Shown here one piece after another: positions 7,468 to 15,371 of a stretch of DNA of 21,180 bases. The stretch's first letter is position 1. Each line of letters starts with the position of its first letter. Made by a program: the position numbers and the translations under genes. This stretch comes from CAZTAK01 sp964611585 (GTDB lineage: Bacteria > Pseudomonadota > Alphaproteobacteria > SHVP01): positions 1 through 21,180 of the forward strand of contig CAZTAK010000048.1 in the NCBI GenBank assembly GCA_964611585.1. Direction: 5' to 3'. Below the pieces are notes generated by a model, which saw nothing but the letters and a program-made list of their open reading frames with translations, searched no databases and was not told where the DNA came from.

Positions 7468-8127
7468 TCAATTCGCGGACGCGGCCGCCGGCGGGCGGTT
7501 ACCCTGGCGGTCGAGATAGTCCAGCACCTCGACCTCAGAGAGGACATCGGCGTATTTGGCATTCATGTCGAACAGGTTGGCTTCGTGCGGACGTTCGTCG
7601 CGGTCGCCGCAGGCGTCGCGCACCACGATGGGGCGAAACCCGTAGGACACGGTATCGAGGCAGGTCGCGCGCACGCATCCCGACGTGGTGAGGCCGGTGA
7701 GAATCAAGGTGTCGATTCCCTGTGCGGTGAGAGTGGACGAGAGCGAGGTTCCGAAGAACGCACTGGGATACTGTTTCGAGATCACCAGTTCGTCTTCGCC
7801 CGGTTGAAGGCCCTTGGGCCAGGCGCCCATCGGTCCGCCGGCTTCCATCATGTGGAGTGCCGGCACCTTCTTGATGAAGATACCGCCGTCAGCGCCGCCC
7901 TTGGTGAAGACGACGTTGGTGTAGATAATGAAAAGATCGGCTTGGCGGGCGGCATCGCGGATGCGCAACGCCGAGACCAGACTGTCCTCGATATCGGCGT
8001 AGAGAGGCGAACACCTGTCGAAGTAGGCCTCGACGAAGTCGATCAGAATCAGCGCCGCGCGCGCGCCAAAACCGAGGCGCCGGTTATAGCCCGCGCCTTC
8101 ATAATCGTTATTAATATCCTGTGCCAT
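7468..8127 (-). CDS. Isochorismatase-family cysteine amidohydrolase (second copy)
   Basis: This 219-residue protein has the cysteine hydrolase triad of the isochorismatase superfamily: D30 in ALILIDFVEAYF, K118 in LVISKQYPSAFFGTSL and C151 in GLTTSGCVRAT. The SxFFGTSL and TTSGC segments point to the N-carbamoylsarcosine amidase / maleamate amidase (NicF-like) branch rather than true isochorismatases. It would release ammonia, or carbamate, from an amide or ureido product. The ATG at 8127 is preceded by GAGGCGGA. It sits 21 bases after the ICL/PEP-mutase-like gene and 16 bases before the MmgE/PrpD gene, inside the hyu-type operon. This is the right place to process the ring-opened product of HyuAB. 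It shares the N-terminal YE-x-AGYN motif with the copy at 2288-2923 but differs substantially elsewhere, so the two are not a recent duplication. Confidence 0.88.
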   Translation of the reverse strand: MAQDINNDYEGAGYNRRLGFGARAALILIDFVEAYFDRCSPLYADIEDSLVSALRIRDAARQADLFIIYTNVVFTKGGADGGIFIKKVPALHMMEAGGPMGAWPKGLQPGEDELVISKQYPSAFFGTSLSSTLTAQGIDTLILTGLTTSGCVRATCLDTVSYGFRPIVVRDACGDRDERPHEANLFDMNAKYADVLSEVEVLDYLDRQGNRPPAAASAN

Positions 8128-8148
8128 CGTCTGTTCCGCCTCTGGGAG

Positions 8149-9081
8149 TTAGCGCCGCACCGCCTTTGAGTCCGGCGCCGGACCGGACCCGCCGTCCGCG
8201 CGTTCTCCGGTACCGATACTCCAGCGCGCTTCAAAGTCCCACACTTCGCGAAATCCCATCAGCTCGTGCATCTCCATCTCGCCCAGCACTGGGACGCCGA
8301 GTTCGAGCGTCGAACCGTCGCGCTTGAGGGTGTCATAAACAGTTTGCATTGTCACGGTGGCGGCGGAAAAGGCGGTGCCGGGATAGATCGCCAAGGCATA
8401 GCCGAGTTCACGAAACCGAGCGGACGATAACGCCGGAGTCATGCCGCCGTCGGTAACGTTGATCAACAGCGGATGGTCGAGGCGGCGCGCCACAGTTTCG
8501 ATCTCGGCCTCGCCATCGAGAGCCTCCACGAACAAGACATCCGCGCCCGCCTCGGCGTAAGCGGCGGAGCGCGCGATGGCTTCGTCGAGGCCCAGTTTCT
8601 GACGCGAATCGGTGCGCGCGATGATCAGGAAATCGGGATCGGTTCGGGCCTCCACCGCCACCTGAATCTTTCGCACCATATCTTCGCTGGCGATGACTTC
8701 CTTGCCCGGCGTGTGGCCGCAACGCTTGGGATCGACCTGATCTTCGATATGAAGCGCCGCGACACCCGCTGATTCGTATCCGCGCACGGTCTGGGCCACG
8801 TTCAGGAGCCCGCCGTATCCGGTATCGGCGTCCGCGATCAGCGGCGTTTCCGTGGCGGCCGCGATCTGACCCGCACGGGTGACCATGTCGCGGTACGATG
8901 CGAGCCCGGCGTCCGGCACCCCGAGGTAGGACGCCACCGCGCCGTAGCCGGTCATGTAGATCGCCTCGAAACCGAGACGGTCGGCAAGACGGGCCGAGAT
9001 CAGGTCATAAACGCCGGGCGCCACAAAGAAATCCCGCGCCCGCACCCGTTCGGCGAGCTTGCGTCTGTGGCTCTTGGTCAT
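8149..9081 (-). CDS. Isocitrate lyase/PEP mutase family C-C lyase
   Basis: This 310-residue alpha/beta-barrel protein belongs to the isocitrate lyase/phosphoenolpyruvate mutase family. Visible motifs are APGVYDLISARLA, the TGYG segment, the metal-binding LIADADTGYGG (D84, D86), HIEDQ (E113, D114) and PKRCGHTPGKEV. The last holds the KxCGH catalytic cysteine (C121) that marks C-C lyases such as 2-methylisocitrate lyase and 2,3-dimethylmalate lyase, as opposed to phosphomutases. It would split a substituted malate or isocitrate-like acid into pyruvate or glyoxylate and a second acid. The ATG at 9081 sits six bases after GGGAGG. A GTG two codons earlier directly abuts that site and is less likely. 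The last 20 residues are a low-complexity Gly/Ser/Pro tail. Downstream of hyuB by 117 bases. Confidence 0.86.
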   Translation of the reverse strand: MTKSHRRKLAERVRARDFFVAPGVYDLISARLADRLGFEAIYMTGYGAVASYLGVPDAGLASYRDMVTRAGQIAAATETPLIADADTGYGGLLNVAQTVRGYESAGVAALHIEDQVDPKRCGHTPGKEVIASEDMVRKIQVAVEARTDPDFLIIARTDSRQKLGLDEAIARSAAYAEAGADVLFVEALDGEAEIETVARRLDHPLLINVTDGGMTPALSSARFRELGYALAIYPGTAFSAATVTMQTVYDTLKRDGSTLELGVPVLGEMEMHELMGFREVWDFEARWSIGTGERADGGSGPAPDSKAVRR

Positions 9082-9111
9082 CGGCACCCTCCCTGGTCCG
9101 GGCCGGAACCA

Positions 9112-9150
9112 AATCGTGGCGCCACCGCATTATGCCGTGGCGCCACGATT
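9112..9150. repeat. Inverted repeat with two palindromic GTGGCGCCAC cores
   Basis: AATCGTGGCGCCAC (9112-9125) is perfectly complementary to GTGGCGCCACGATT (9137-9150) around an 11-base loop. Each arm contains the self-palindrome GTGGCGCCAC, with starts 21 bases apart, about two helical turns. It can fold as a strong RNA hairpin between hyuB and the lyase gene, or act as a double operator. No T-run follows on the minus strand, so a classic terminator is less likely. A processing or stabilising hairpin or a binding site are the alternatives. Confidence 0.6.
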
Positions 9151-9198
9151 GGCCGTCTCTAATGCCCGAGTCTTTGAGACAAGGGCAGTCTGTCCGCG

Positions 9199-11097
9199 CT
9201 ACTCGGCGGCCATCGCCCCTTGGGCAAGATGCTGAACGCGGCGATCGAACACCGGTGCTGCCGGCGGATCGAACGAGGTCTCGGCCTTGCAACGGGCTTT
9301 GAGCTCTTCGATGGTACCGCCGAAATCGAACAACTGCGGCTTGCCGCGTTCTTTCGACAGGCGCGCCCGCAACGCCTCAGTCGCCTTGACGTCGACCGTG
9401 AGGTTCTTGTTGAGGACGACGCCATAGCGTTCCGCCCCTTCGAAGCTGACCAGACCGCGGTCCACGTCGAGCGCGACCAGGTTGGCATCGCGCTTGTACG
9501 GATCGCCCCAACCGCCGCCACCCCAAGTGTTGAAGTACAGGATGTCGCCTTCCTTGACGACAACGTGGTCCTTCTTGGAAGGAATCAGTTCCTCTGTACC
9601 GTCCGCGCGGACCAGTAACTTGGTCGAGCGACCGCCCGGTGTGCCGCCGTTGACACCCCAGGGATAAGTCAGCCAACGGTCGTCGTGGACCGAGACCTTG
9701 CCGTCCTCGAGGAAGCAATAGCCCAGGCGGATTCCGTTGCCGCCGCGGTGCAGCCCGGCACCGCCCGAATCCGGGATCGTCTCGTAGGTTTCGATCCGGA
9801 GCGGGAAATACGCTTCGAGGTATTCGTTCGGGACGTTGGTGAAGTCAGGCCACAGCGAATGCCCGTCGGGCCCGTCGCCCCAGGGCCGGCCCGGAATACC
9901 GCCGAACCCGATCTGGTAGAGCTGATACCAGTCGCCCTTCTTGTCGTAGCCCGAATACATAAAGTGCGGGCTGTCGGAGAAGCCGGCGGCGTTGAGATAG
10001 TCCGGCGCACCCTGGCCCAGAAGGCCGCCCATGATGTCGAAAATGCGGCCCAGCATGTGGGTACGGCACGAAAGCGCCGCCGGTTTGATGGGCCTGAGAA
10101 TCGTGCCCTCCGGTATCCGAATATCGAGCAGGGGGTAGAACCCGTCGTTGAACAGTATCTGCGGGTCGAACACCATGATCATGAAGACGCCGACGAACAT
10201 CTTGAACATATCGGTGTTGAGATAGAAATTCACCGAACTGATCGACTGAGGATCGGTACCGGTGAAATCCCAGATCTGCTTTTCACCTTCGCGCCACATC
10301 GTGCAGGCCACCTTGTAGGGGCCCATACCGACGCCGTCGTCGCAGATGTAATCCTCGAAATACTGCTTTTCTTCGGGGATGTTGGTCATGATCAGGTGCT
10401 TCATGGCCCGCATGTTGCGGTCCAGCACCTTTTCAAGGCTGGTGTAATAGACGTCGTCGCCAAAGCGGTCGACCAGCTCGATAATGCGTTTCTCGGCGAG
10501 CCGGCAGGCCGCGACGATGGCGTTGAAGTCGCTGCGGTTCCAATGCGGAAGCCGGCAGTTGTGCAGGATGAGTTCGAGAATGTCGCTCTGCAGTTTGCCT
10601 TTCTTGTAGATCTTCGTGGGCGGGATCTGAATCCCTTCCTCGTAGATCGATTCGGCGTCCGTCGGCAGACTGCCCGGCACCTTGCCGCCTACGTCGGTCA
10701 TGTGACCGAACATGGCGACCCAGCTGATCAGCCGGCCGCGGCGGAACACCGGCAGCAGGATCAGCCAATCCGGCAGGTGGCTGATAGCGGCGCCGCAGCT
10801 GTAGGGGTCGTTGGTCAGAATGACGTCCCCTTCCTCGATCGTCCCGTCATAGGCTTCCATAAAGCCGTGGATAAATGATCCGAACTGGCCCACCACCATC
10901 TTGCCGTCACTGTTGGCGATCATCGGGAACTCATCGTTCTGTTCGCGGATTCCCGGCGACATCGCGGTCCGAAACAGGACCGCATCCATCTCGAACCGGG
11001 TCGAACGCAACGAACTTTCGATAATGTCGAGCGTGATCGGGTCGACTTTGATCTTCTTGAACTTCTTCTTGCTTCGCTGGATGACTTTAGCTGGCAT
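9199..11097 (-). CDS. hyuB: Hydantoinase B/oxoprolinase family subunit
   Basis: This 632-residue protein is of the HyuB family (N-methylhydantoinase B, 5-oxoprolinase C-terminal half, acetone/acetophenone carboxylase subunit). Family motifs in order are DPITLDIIESSL (about 18-30), the IREQNDEFPMI block, DVILTNDPYSCGAAISHLPD, FGHMTDVGGKVPGS, the central GTDPQ, SGGAGLHRGGNGIRLGY and the C-terminal NTWGGGGWGDP glycine-rich motif. Length is normal for a stand-alone B subunit. It acts with the HyuA-type subunit just upstream (18-base gap) in an ATP-dependent reaction on an amide, imide or ketone. The ATG at 11097 follows GGGAGAG. The N-terminus is very lysine-rich (KKKFKKIK), unlike the arginine-rich neighbours. 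No acetone-carboxylase gamma-like small subunit follows, which favours hydrolysis over carboxylation. The gene symbol marks family only. Confidence 0.87.
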   Translation of the reverse strand: MPAKVIQRSKKKFKKIKVDPITLDIIESSLRSTRFEMDAVLFRTAMSPGIREQNDEFPMIANSDGKMVVGQFGSFIHGFMEAYDGTIEEGDVILTNDPYSCGAAISHLPDWLILLPVFRRGRLISWVAMFGHMTDVGGKVPGSLPTDAESIYEEGIQIPPTKIYKKGKLQSDILELILHNCRLPHWNRSDFNAIVAACRLAEKRIIELVDRFGDDVYYTSLEKVLDRNMRAMKHLIMTNIPEEKQYFEDYICDDGVGMGPYKVACTMWREGEKQIWDFTGTDPQSISSVNFYLNTDMFKMFVGVFMIMVFDPQILFNDGFYPLLDIRIPEGTILRPIKPAALSCRTHMLGRIFDIMGGLLGQGAPDYLNAAGFSDSPHFMYSGYDKKGDWYQLYQIGFGGIPGRPWGDGPDGHSLWPDFTNVPNEYLEAYFPLRIETYETIPDSGGAGLHRGGNGIRLGYCFLEDGKVSVHDDRWLTYPWGVNGGTPGGRSTKLLVRADGTEELIPSKKDHVVVKEGDILYFNTWGGGGWGDPYKRDANLVALDVDRGLVSFEGAERYGVVLNKNLTVDVKATEALRARLSKERGKPQLFDFGGTIEELKARCKAETSFDPPAAPVFDRRVQHLAQGAMAAE

Positions 11098-11115
11098 TTT
11101 TCGCTCTCCCGGGGA

Positions 11116-13173
11116 TCAGTTGACGGGCCGGATCAGGAGGTTACCCACCCGGTCGACTTCGCCGTAATGCTTCGGCAGGATAAGTGTTGTGGAATCCATT
11201 TCCGTGACAATGGCCGGACCGACAACCCGGTTGCCCGCTTTGAGCAGCGCGCGGTCGTAGATCGTCGTCTTGCGGTCCTTTTGATCCAGGTACACCTTGG
11301 CAGTGGCGATCTTGCTTTCCTTGGGCGGGGTCGAAGTGCCCTTGGGAATGCGCGGTGCCCGCACCGACGCCGCCTTGCCCTGGACCGCTGCCCGCAGGTT
11401 GACCAGTTCGTGGTCGGCGTCCAGAGCGAACGTGAACAACTGGGTGTGTTCCTTGTCGAACTTGCGGGCGACCGAAGCCAGACCGTTCTTCTTGAAGTCG
11501 TCGAGCTTGACGTCGATGGTAAGAACCAGTCCCTGGCCGTGATAGCGGACATCGACCTGGAAGTTCGCGGACTGATCCTTGCGGGCTACCTTTTCGGCGT
11601 CCAGCGCCTTGGCGGCGCGTTTCTGAAGGTCTCGCAGGATCTTCCCGACCTCGCGGTCGTTTGTTTCATGGAACCGGCGGATGAAGGTCATCGACGATTC
11701 ATCGCGTAACCGCGTGGTCGCATCGCCGTAGGCGCACAACACGCCGGGCGACGGCGGGACAATCACCGGCCACGAATTGATCAGCTTGCCAAGAGCGTTG
11801 GCATGCATTGGGCCGGCGCCGCCGAAGGCGACCAACGCAAAATCGCGCGGATCGAACCCTTGTTCCACCGATACCAGACGCAATGCGCCAAACATGTTCT
11901 CGTTGACGATATCGATGACGCCCTGCGCCGCACGATTGACCGGCATCTTTAGGGCGGTCGCGATCTTCTTCATGGCCTGCTTCGCCTTTCCATGATCCAG
12001 TGCCATGTCGCCGCCGAGTTTCGCCATGTCCGGCAAGACGCCGAGCACGCAGTTGGCGTCGGTCACAGTCGGCTCTTCACCGCCCTGGCCGTAAGCCGCG
12101 GGTCCCGGTTCGGCGCCCGCACTTTGCGGTCCGACGCGGAGCGCGCCGGTCAGTTCCGGCACGTGGGCGATAGAGCCCCCACCCGCGCCGACGGTTCGGA
12201 CGTCCACCGAGGCGGCACGCACCGTCACATCGCCGACGGTGGTTTCACGGCGGGGCCGCGCGATTCCCTTCTGAACCAGGCACACGTCTGTCGAGGTGCC
12301 GCCCATGTCGAAGGTAAGCAGGTTCTTGTAACCCGCTTGGCGCGCGATCCAGATCGCACCGGCGACGCCGCCGGCGGGTCCGCTCATCAACATGCTCACG
12401 GGTGAGTTTTCGGCCGCCTCCACCGAGGCGAGACCGCCATCAGAGCGAAGAACGTGCAGTTGTACGTCCTTCATGCGGCGGGACAGTTCGCGGCGCAAAT
12501 TCTTGATGTACTTCGACACCACCGGGCGCACGTAGGAATTGGCGACGGTGGTGATGGTACGCTCGTATTCCTGCATCTCGGGAATGATTTCCGATGAAAT
12601 CGAGATCGGAACCTTGGGCATCACCTGGGCGGCGATCTTGCGCACCTGGCGTTCGTGTTTGCCGCTGGCGTACGAGTTGATCAACGAAATGGTGAGCGCT
12701 TCGATGCCGCGCTTCTTCAGCTTCTGGAGCTTCTTCTTGAGATCGTCCTCGTCAAGCTTACGGACGGTCTTGCCCTTGGCACTCATCCGTTCGTTAGCCT
12801 CGATGGTCAGCTCCAGCGGCGCGAGCGGGTCGCTCTTGTTGTAGATGATCCAGCCGCCGAGGCCGCCAGGCACGAACGAACGCGCGATTTGGAGAATATG
12901 AGCGTAGCCCTTGGTCGTAACCAAGCCCACTTTGGCGCCCGATCCGGTCAGGATCGTGTTGGTCGCAACCGTCGTGCCGTGCATCACGTGGGTGATTTCG
13001 TGAGCTTTGATCCCGGCGCTGGCGCATACCCGTTTGATCCCGTTCAAGACCCCGATCGAGGAGTCCTCCGGAGTCGAAGGCACCTTCGCCATGGCGGTAC
13101 CGCCGGTCTTTTCGTCGATGAGAAGCAAGTCGGTAAATGTCCCCCCGACATCAACCCCCAATCGGTATGGCAT
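11116..13173 (-). CDS. hyuA: Hydantoinase A/oxoprolinase family ATP-binding subunit
   Basis: This 685-residue protein is the ATP-binding partner of HyuB. The N-terminal domain begins with YRLGVDVGGTFTDLLLID, the actin/ASKHA phosphate-binding loop, followed by HGTTVATNTIL. The central Hydantoinase_A domain carries SEIIPEMQEYERTITTVANSYV, LRSDGGL, LMSGPAGGVAGA, a second phosphate loop FDMGGTSTDV, GAGGGSIA and FGGAGPMHA. The C-terminal domain ends in GPAIVTEMDSTTLI. These proteins use ATP to activate an amide or carbonyl for ring opening or carboxylation: N-methylhydantoinase, 5-oxoprolinase, caprolactamase or acetone carboxylase. It has a lysine-rich stretch (about 140-160). The ATG at 13173 follows GGGAG by nine bases. 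It is the first gene of the catabolic block, has its own promoter candidate, and is separated from the ABC permease by 197 bases. Symbol marks family only. Confidence 0.88.
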   Translation of the reverse strand: MPYRLGVDVGGTFTDLLLIDEKTGGTAMAKVPSTPEDSSIGVLNGIKRVCASAGIKAHEITHVMHGTTVATNTILTGSGAKVGLVTTKGYAHILQIARSFVPGGLGGWIIYNKSDPLAPLELTIEANERMSAKGKTVRKLDEDDLKKKLQKLKKRGIEALTISLINSYASGKHERQVRKIAAQVMPKVPISISSEIIPEMQEYERTITTVANSYVRPVVSKYIKNLRRELSRRMKDVQLHVLRSDGGLASVEAAENSPVSMLMSGPAGGVAGAIWIARQAGYKNLLTFDMGGTSTDVCLVQKGIARPRRETTVGDVTVRAASVDVRTVGAGGGSIAHVPELTGALRVGPQSAGAEPGPAAYGQGGEEPTVTDANCVLGVLPDMAKLGGDMALDHGKAKQAMKKIATALKMPVNRAAQGVIDIVNENMFGALRLVSVEQGFDPRDFALVAFGGAGPMHANALGKLINSWPVIVPPSPGVLCAYGDATTRLRDESSMTFIRRFHETNDREVGKILRDLQKRAAKALDAEKVARKDQSANFQVDVRYHGQGLVLTIDVKLDDFKKNGLASVARKFDKEHTQLFTFALDADHELVNLRAAVQGKAASVRAPRIPKGTSTPPKESKIATAKVYLDQKDRKTTIYDRALLKAGNRVVGPAIVTEMDSTTLILPKHYGEVDRVGNLLIRPVN

Positions 13174-13280
13174 GACTCATCACTCCCTTTTCTAGTCGCG
13201 AACCGGCGGGCGCCGATCCATGGTTTTTGTCGGAATATCGCGCCCGGCACCAGTCCGGGCGGAACTCATCCATTGACTGG

Positions 13281-13309
13281 ACTATCGAATTTCGCGTTGC
13301 TGCTGTCAA
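13281..13309 (-). promoter_or_regulatory. Sigma70-type promoter upstream of hyuA
   Basis: On the minus strand a perfect TTGACA (-35, at 13304-13309) and GATAGT (-10, at 13281-13286; 4 of 6 matches) are separated by exactly 17 bases. This lies about 108 bases before the hyuA start in the 197-base gap behind the ABC permease. A short hairpin (13241-13247 with 13255-13261) falls in the predicted leader. It would allow the catabolic genes to be expressed apart from the transporter genes. Confidence 0.5.
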
Positions 13310-13370
13310 TGCTTGGACCCGTCGCAAGGCTGCAAAGGCCCTAGGGATTCTGCGATTTCTCGCGCCTGCG

Positions 13371-14414
13371 TCAATCCGCCCCCTGTCGGGCATCCCCTGC
13401 CACCAGCACGCTGTCGTATGATTCGGGCTCAGCGGCAGCGCCACCGCCCAGGATGGCGCCGGCGCGGCGCCGCTGGATGGCATAGAGAATGCCGAATGTG
13501 ATGAAAATCAGCGCCAGCGAGAACACGGTGGTCATGGTCCCGACCGCATAGAGCGAGGGCCGGGCCGCCGTGCCGGTTACCGCCACCATCTCGACCGGCA
13601 GGGTGTTGCCCTGCCCGGTCAACAGCGAGGTCCGGGCAAATTCGTCGTAAGACAGGGTAAATCCGAACAGGGCGACGGCAATCAGGCCCGGGGCAACGAT
13701 CGGAATGACGACGTGGCGCAGGTTTTGCCACGGGGTCGCCCCCTGGTCGCGCGCTGCCTCCTCGATCGAGCGGTCGAGACGGCCGAACACCGCCAGCATG
13801 ATCAGGACGCCGAACGGCAGCGTCCAGGTCAGGTGGGCGCCGAGGCCAGCCGACCACCAGCTTGCCAGCATGTCGAGGCCGGTAAATCCGAGACCGATCC
13901 CCATGCTAACGAGGAACGAGGGGATAATCAGGCTCGCGACCGTCAAATAGAACACCGCGCCGGAACCGCGGAACCCGCGCCGGTAGGCGAGGCCGGCGAG
14001 GAACGCCACCAGCGACGTTGCCACCATCACGATCAAGCCCAGCACCAGCGAGCGCACGAACGGCTCCCGGAAATCGCCAATGAAGGTGGGGTTGAACACT
14101 TCACCGAACCAGAACGTCGAAACCCCCTGCATCGGGAAGGTCAGGCCCCCGGTCGGCCCCTGGAAAGAGAGGACTGTAATGACCAAAACCGGGCCGTACA
14201 GGAAGACCGTGAAGGCAATGAAGACTCCCCAGCGGATGTAATAGCCGCGGCTGCGCTTGAACTCTTGTCTGGCCGGAACGGCCTCGCGGTTTTCGGCATC
14301 GTCTGTACCGGTTCCGGCCGCCGCCGGTTGCGCCGGTCCCCCGGCCGTGCCCGTCATCCACTGATAGACGCCGACAATGGCGATGATGAGGACGATTATG
14401 AAAACGCCGTTCAT
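13371..14414 (-). CDS. ABC transporter permease, PotC type
   Basis: This 347-residue inner-membrane permease is the second of the importer pair. The conserved EAA loop that contacts the ATPase is EEAARDQGATPWQNLRHVVIPIVAPG. About six transmembrane helices follow residue 60. Unusually, an additional hydrophobic N-terminal segment (about 3-20) is joined to the core by a Gly/Ala/Pro-rich linker of roughly 40 residues, making it about 80 residues longer than the usual PotC-like permease. The C-terminal tail is also low in complexity. It starts six bases after the other permease's stop and has only a weak binding site, so it is translationally coupled. It belongs with the permease at 14421-15287, the binding protein at 15423-16730 and probably the ATPase at 17566-18663. 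The solute is not identifiable. Confidence 0.9.
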   Translation of the reverse strand: MNGVFIIVLIIAIVGVYQWMTGTAGGPAQPAAAGTGTDDAENREAVPARQEFKRSRGYYIRWGVFIAFTVFLYGPVLVITVLSFQGPTGGLTFPMQGVSTFWFGEVFNPTFIGDFREPFVRSLVLGLIVMVATSLVAFLAGLAYRRGFRGSGAVFYLTVASLIIPSFLVSMGIGLGFTGLDMLASWWSAGLGAHLTWTLPFGVLIMLAVFGRLDRSIEEAARDQGATPWQNLRHVVIPIVAPGLIAVALFGFTLSYDEFARTSLLTGQGNTLPVEMVAVTGTAARPSLYAVGTMTTVFSLALIFITFGILYAIQRRRAGAILGGGAAAEPESYDSVLVAGDARQGAD

Positions 14415-14420
14415 GCCGGC

Positions 14421-15287
14421 CTACAATTGTTTGCGGATATCGACCAACCGCATGACGCCGCCGACGAACAGCAGCAGCACGATCAGCAGGACGATTCCGT
14501 TGGCCGCCGCGAACGGATACTGCACGCCGAGATACTGGTTCGAGATCGTCATCGAAACCGATCCCAGCTTGCCGCCGCCAAGGAAGCGGATCGCGGTGAA
14601 GTCACTCGCCACCAGGGCGATAACGAAGATTGTGCCGATGACGATACCCGGCTTCGACAACGGTATGATGACGTTAATCAGGGTCTGCCAGTTCTTGGCG
14701 CCCTGATCGCGCGCCGCCTCGAGCAGGTTGCGGTCAATCCGCGCCATGACGTTGAACAGCGGCGCCACCATAAACAGCGTAAACATGTGAACGTAGGAGA
14801 CGATGACCGCAAACTCTGAAAACAAGAGAAAGTCGAGCGGTGCATCCGACAGGCCGAGGGCCATCACCGCCCTGTTTATGACGCCTTCCCTGCCGAGGAA
14901 GGGCAGCCACGCGATCATCCGAACCACGCCCGAGGTCCAGAACGGCACCACCGTCAGCAAGAACAGGAATATCTTGACCCGCAGCGTGATGATATCGAAA
15001 ACAAAAAAGTAGGCGAGTGTAAACCCGATGACCAGAGTAATCGCCCAGGTGATTAAAGTAATTCTGATCGTCGACCAGTAATTCTGGTAGGTAATTTCCA
15101 GGGTGACGACCCGTATCCAGGCTTCAAATTCGAACGCCGGCTGGGTGAAGTAACCGGTGAACCGGTAAAAGCTGTAGGTCGCGATGACGAACAGGGGTCC
15201 GATCAGGAAAATCGCCAGGATCAATACCAGCGGCGTCACCTGAAAGAACGCGCTGTACCGACTGAACGCCGATTGTAGCTTTTGCAT
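14421..15287 (-). CDS. ABC transporter permease, PotB type
   Basis: This 288-residue inner-membrane protein has the layout of a spermidine/putrescine-type permease. The first helix is at about 17-38, further hydrophobic helices are spread through the chain, and the cytoplasmic EAA motif is LLEAARDQGAKNWQTLINVIIPLSKPG (about residues 190-216). The last helix, GIVLLIVLLLFVGGVMRLV, ends just before the C-terminus. Length is typical for PotB-like permeases. It follows the substrate-binding protein by 135 bases, across a terminator-like hairpin, and is directly followed by the second permease. The ribosome binding site is weak. It forms half of the membrane channel. Related systems carry polyamines, opines, amino-acid derivatives, thiamine or iron, so family alone does not name the substrate. 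Confidence 0.9.
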   Translation of the reverse strand: MQKLQSAFSRYSAFFQVTPLVLILAIFLIGPLFVIATYSFYRFTGYFTQPAFEFEAWIRVVTLEITYQNYWSTIRITLITWAITLVIGFTLAYFFVFDIITLRVKIFLFLLTVVPFWTSGVVRMIAWLPFLGREGVINRAVMALGLSDAPLDFLLFSEFAVIVSYVHMFTLFMVAPLFNVMARIDRNLLEAARDQGAKNWQTLINVIIPLSKPGIVIGTIFVIALVASDFTAIRFLGGGKLGSVSMTISNQYLGVQYPFAAANGIVLLIVLLLFVGGVMRLVDIRKQL

Positions 15288-15371
15288 AGGAACCTATACG
15301 GGCGAAGGGCCCGATACGAGCGTAGAACCCGGAACCGGGCGGCCCGTTTTTAGCGCCTCAAGAGCCATAAG

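Noticed and set aside
9685..10878. Plus-strand open frame of nearly 400 codons within hyuB
   Set aside because: Antisense shadow; hyuB shows continuous family motifs through the same bases.
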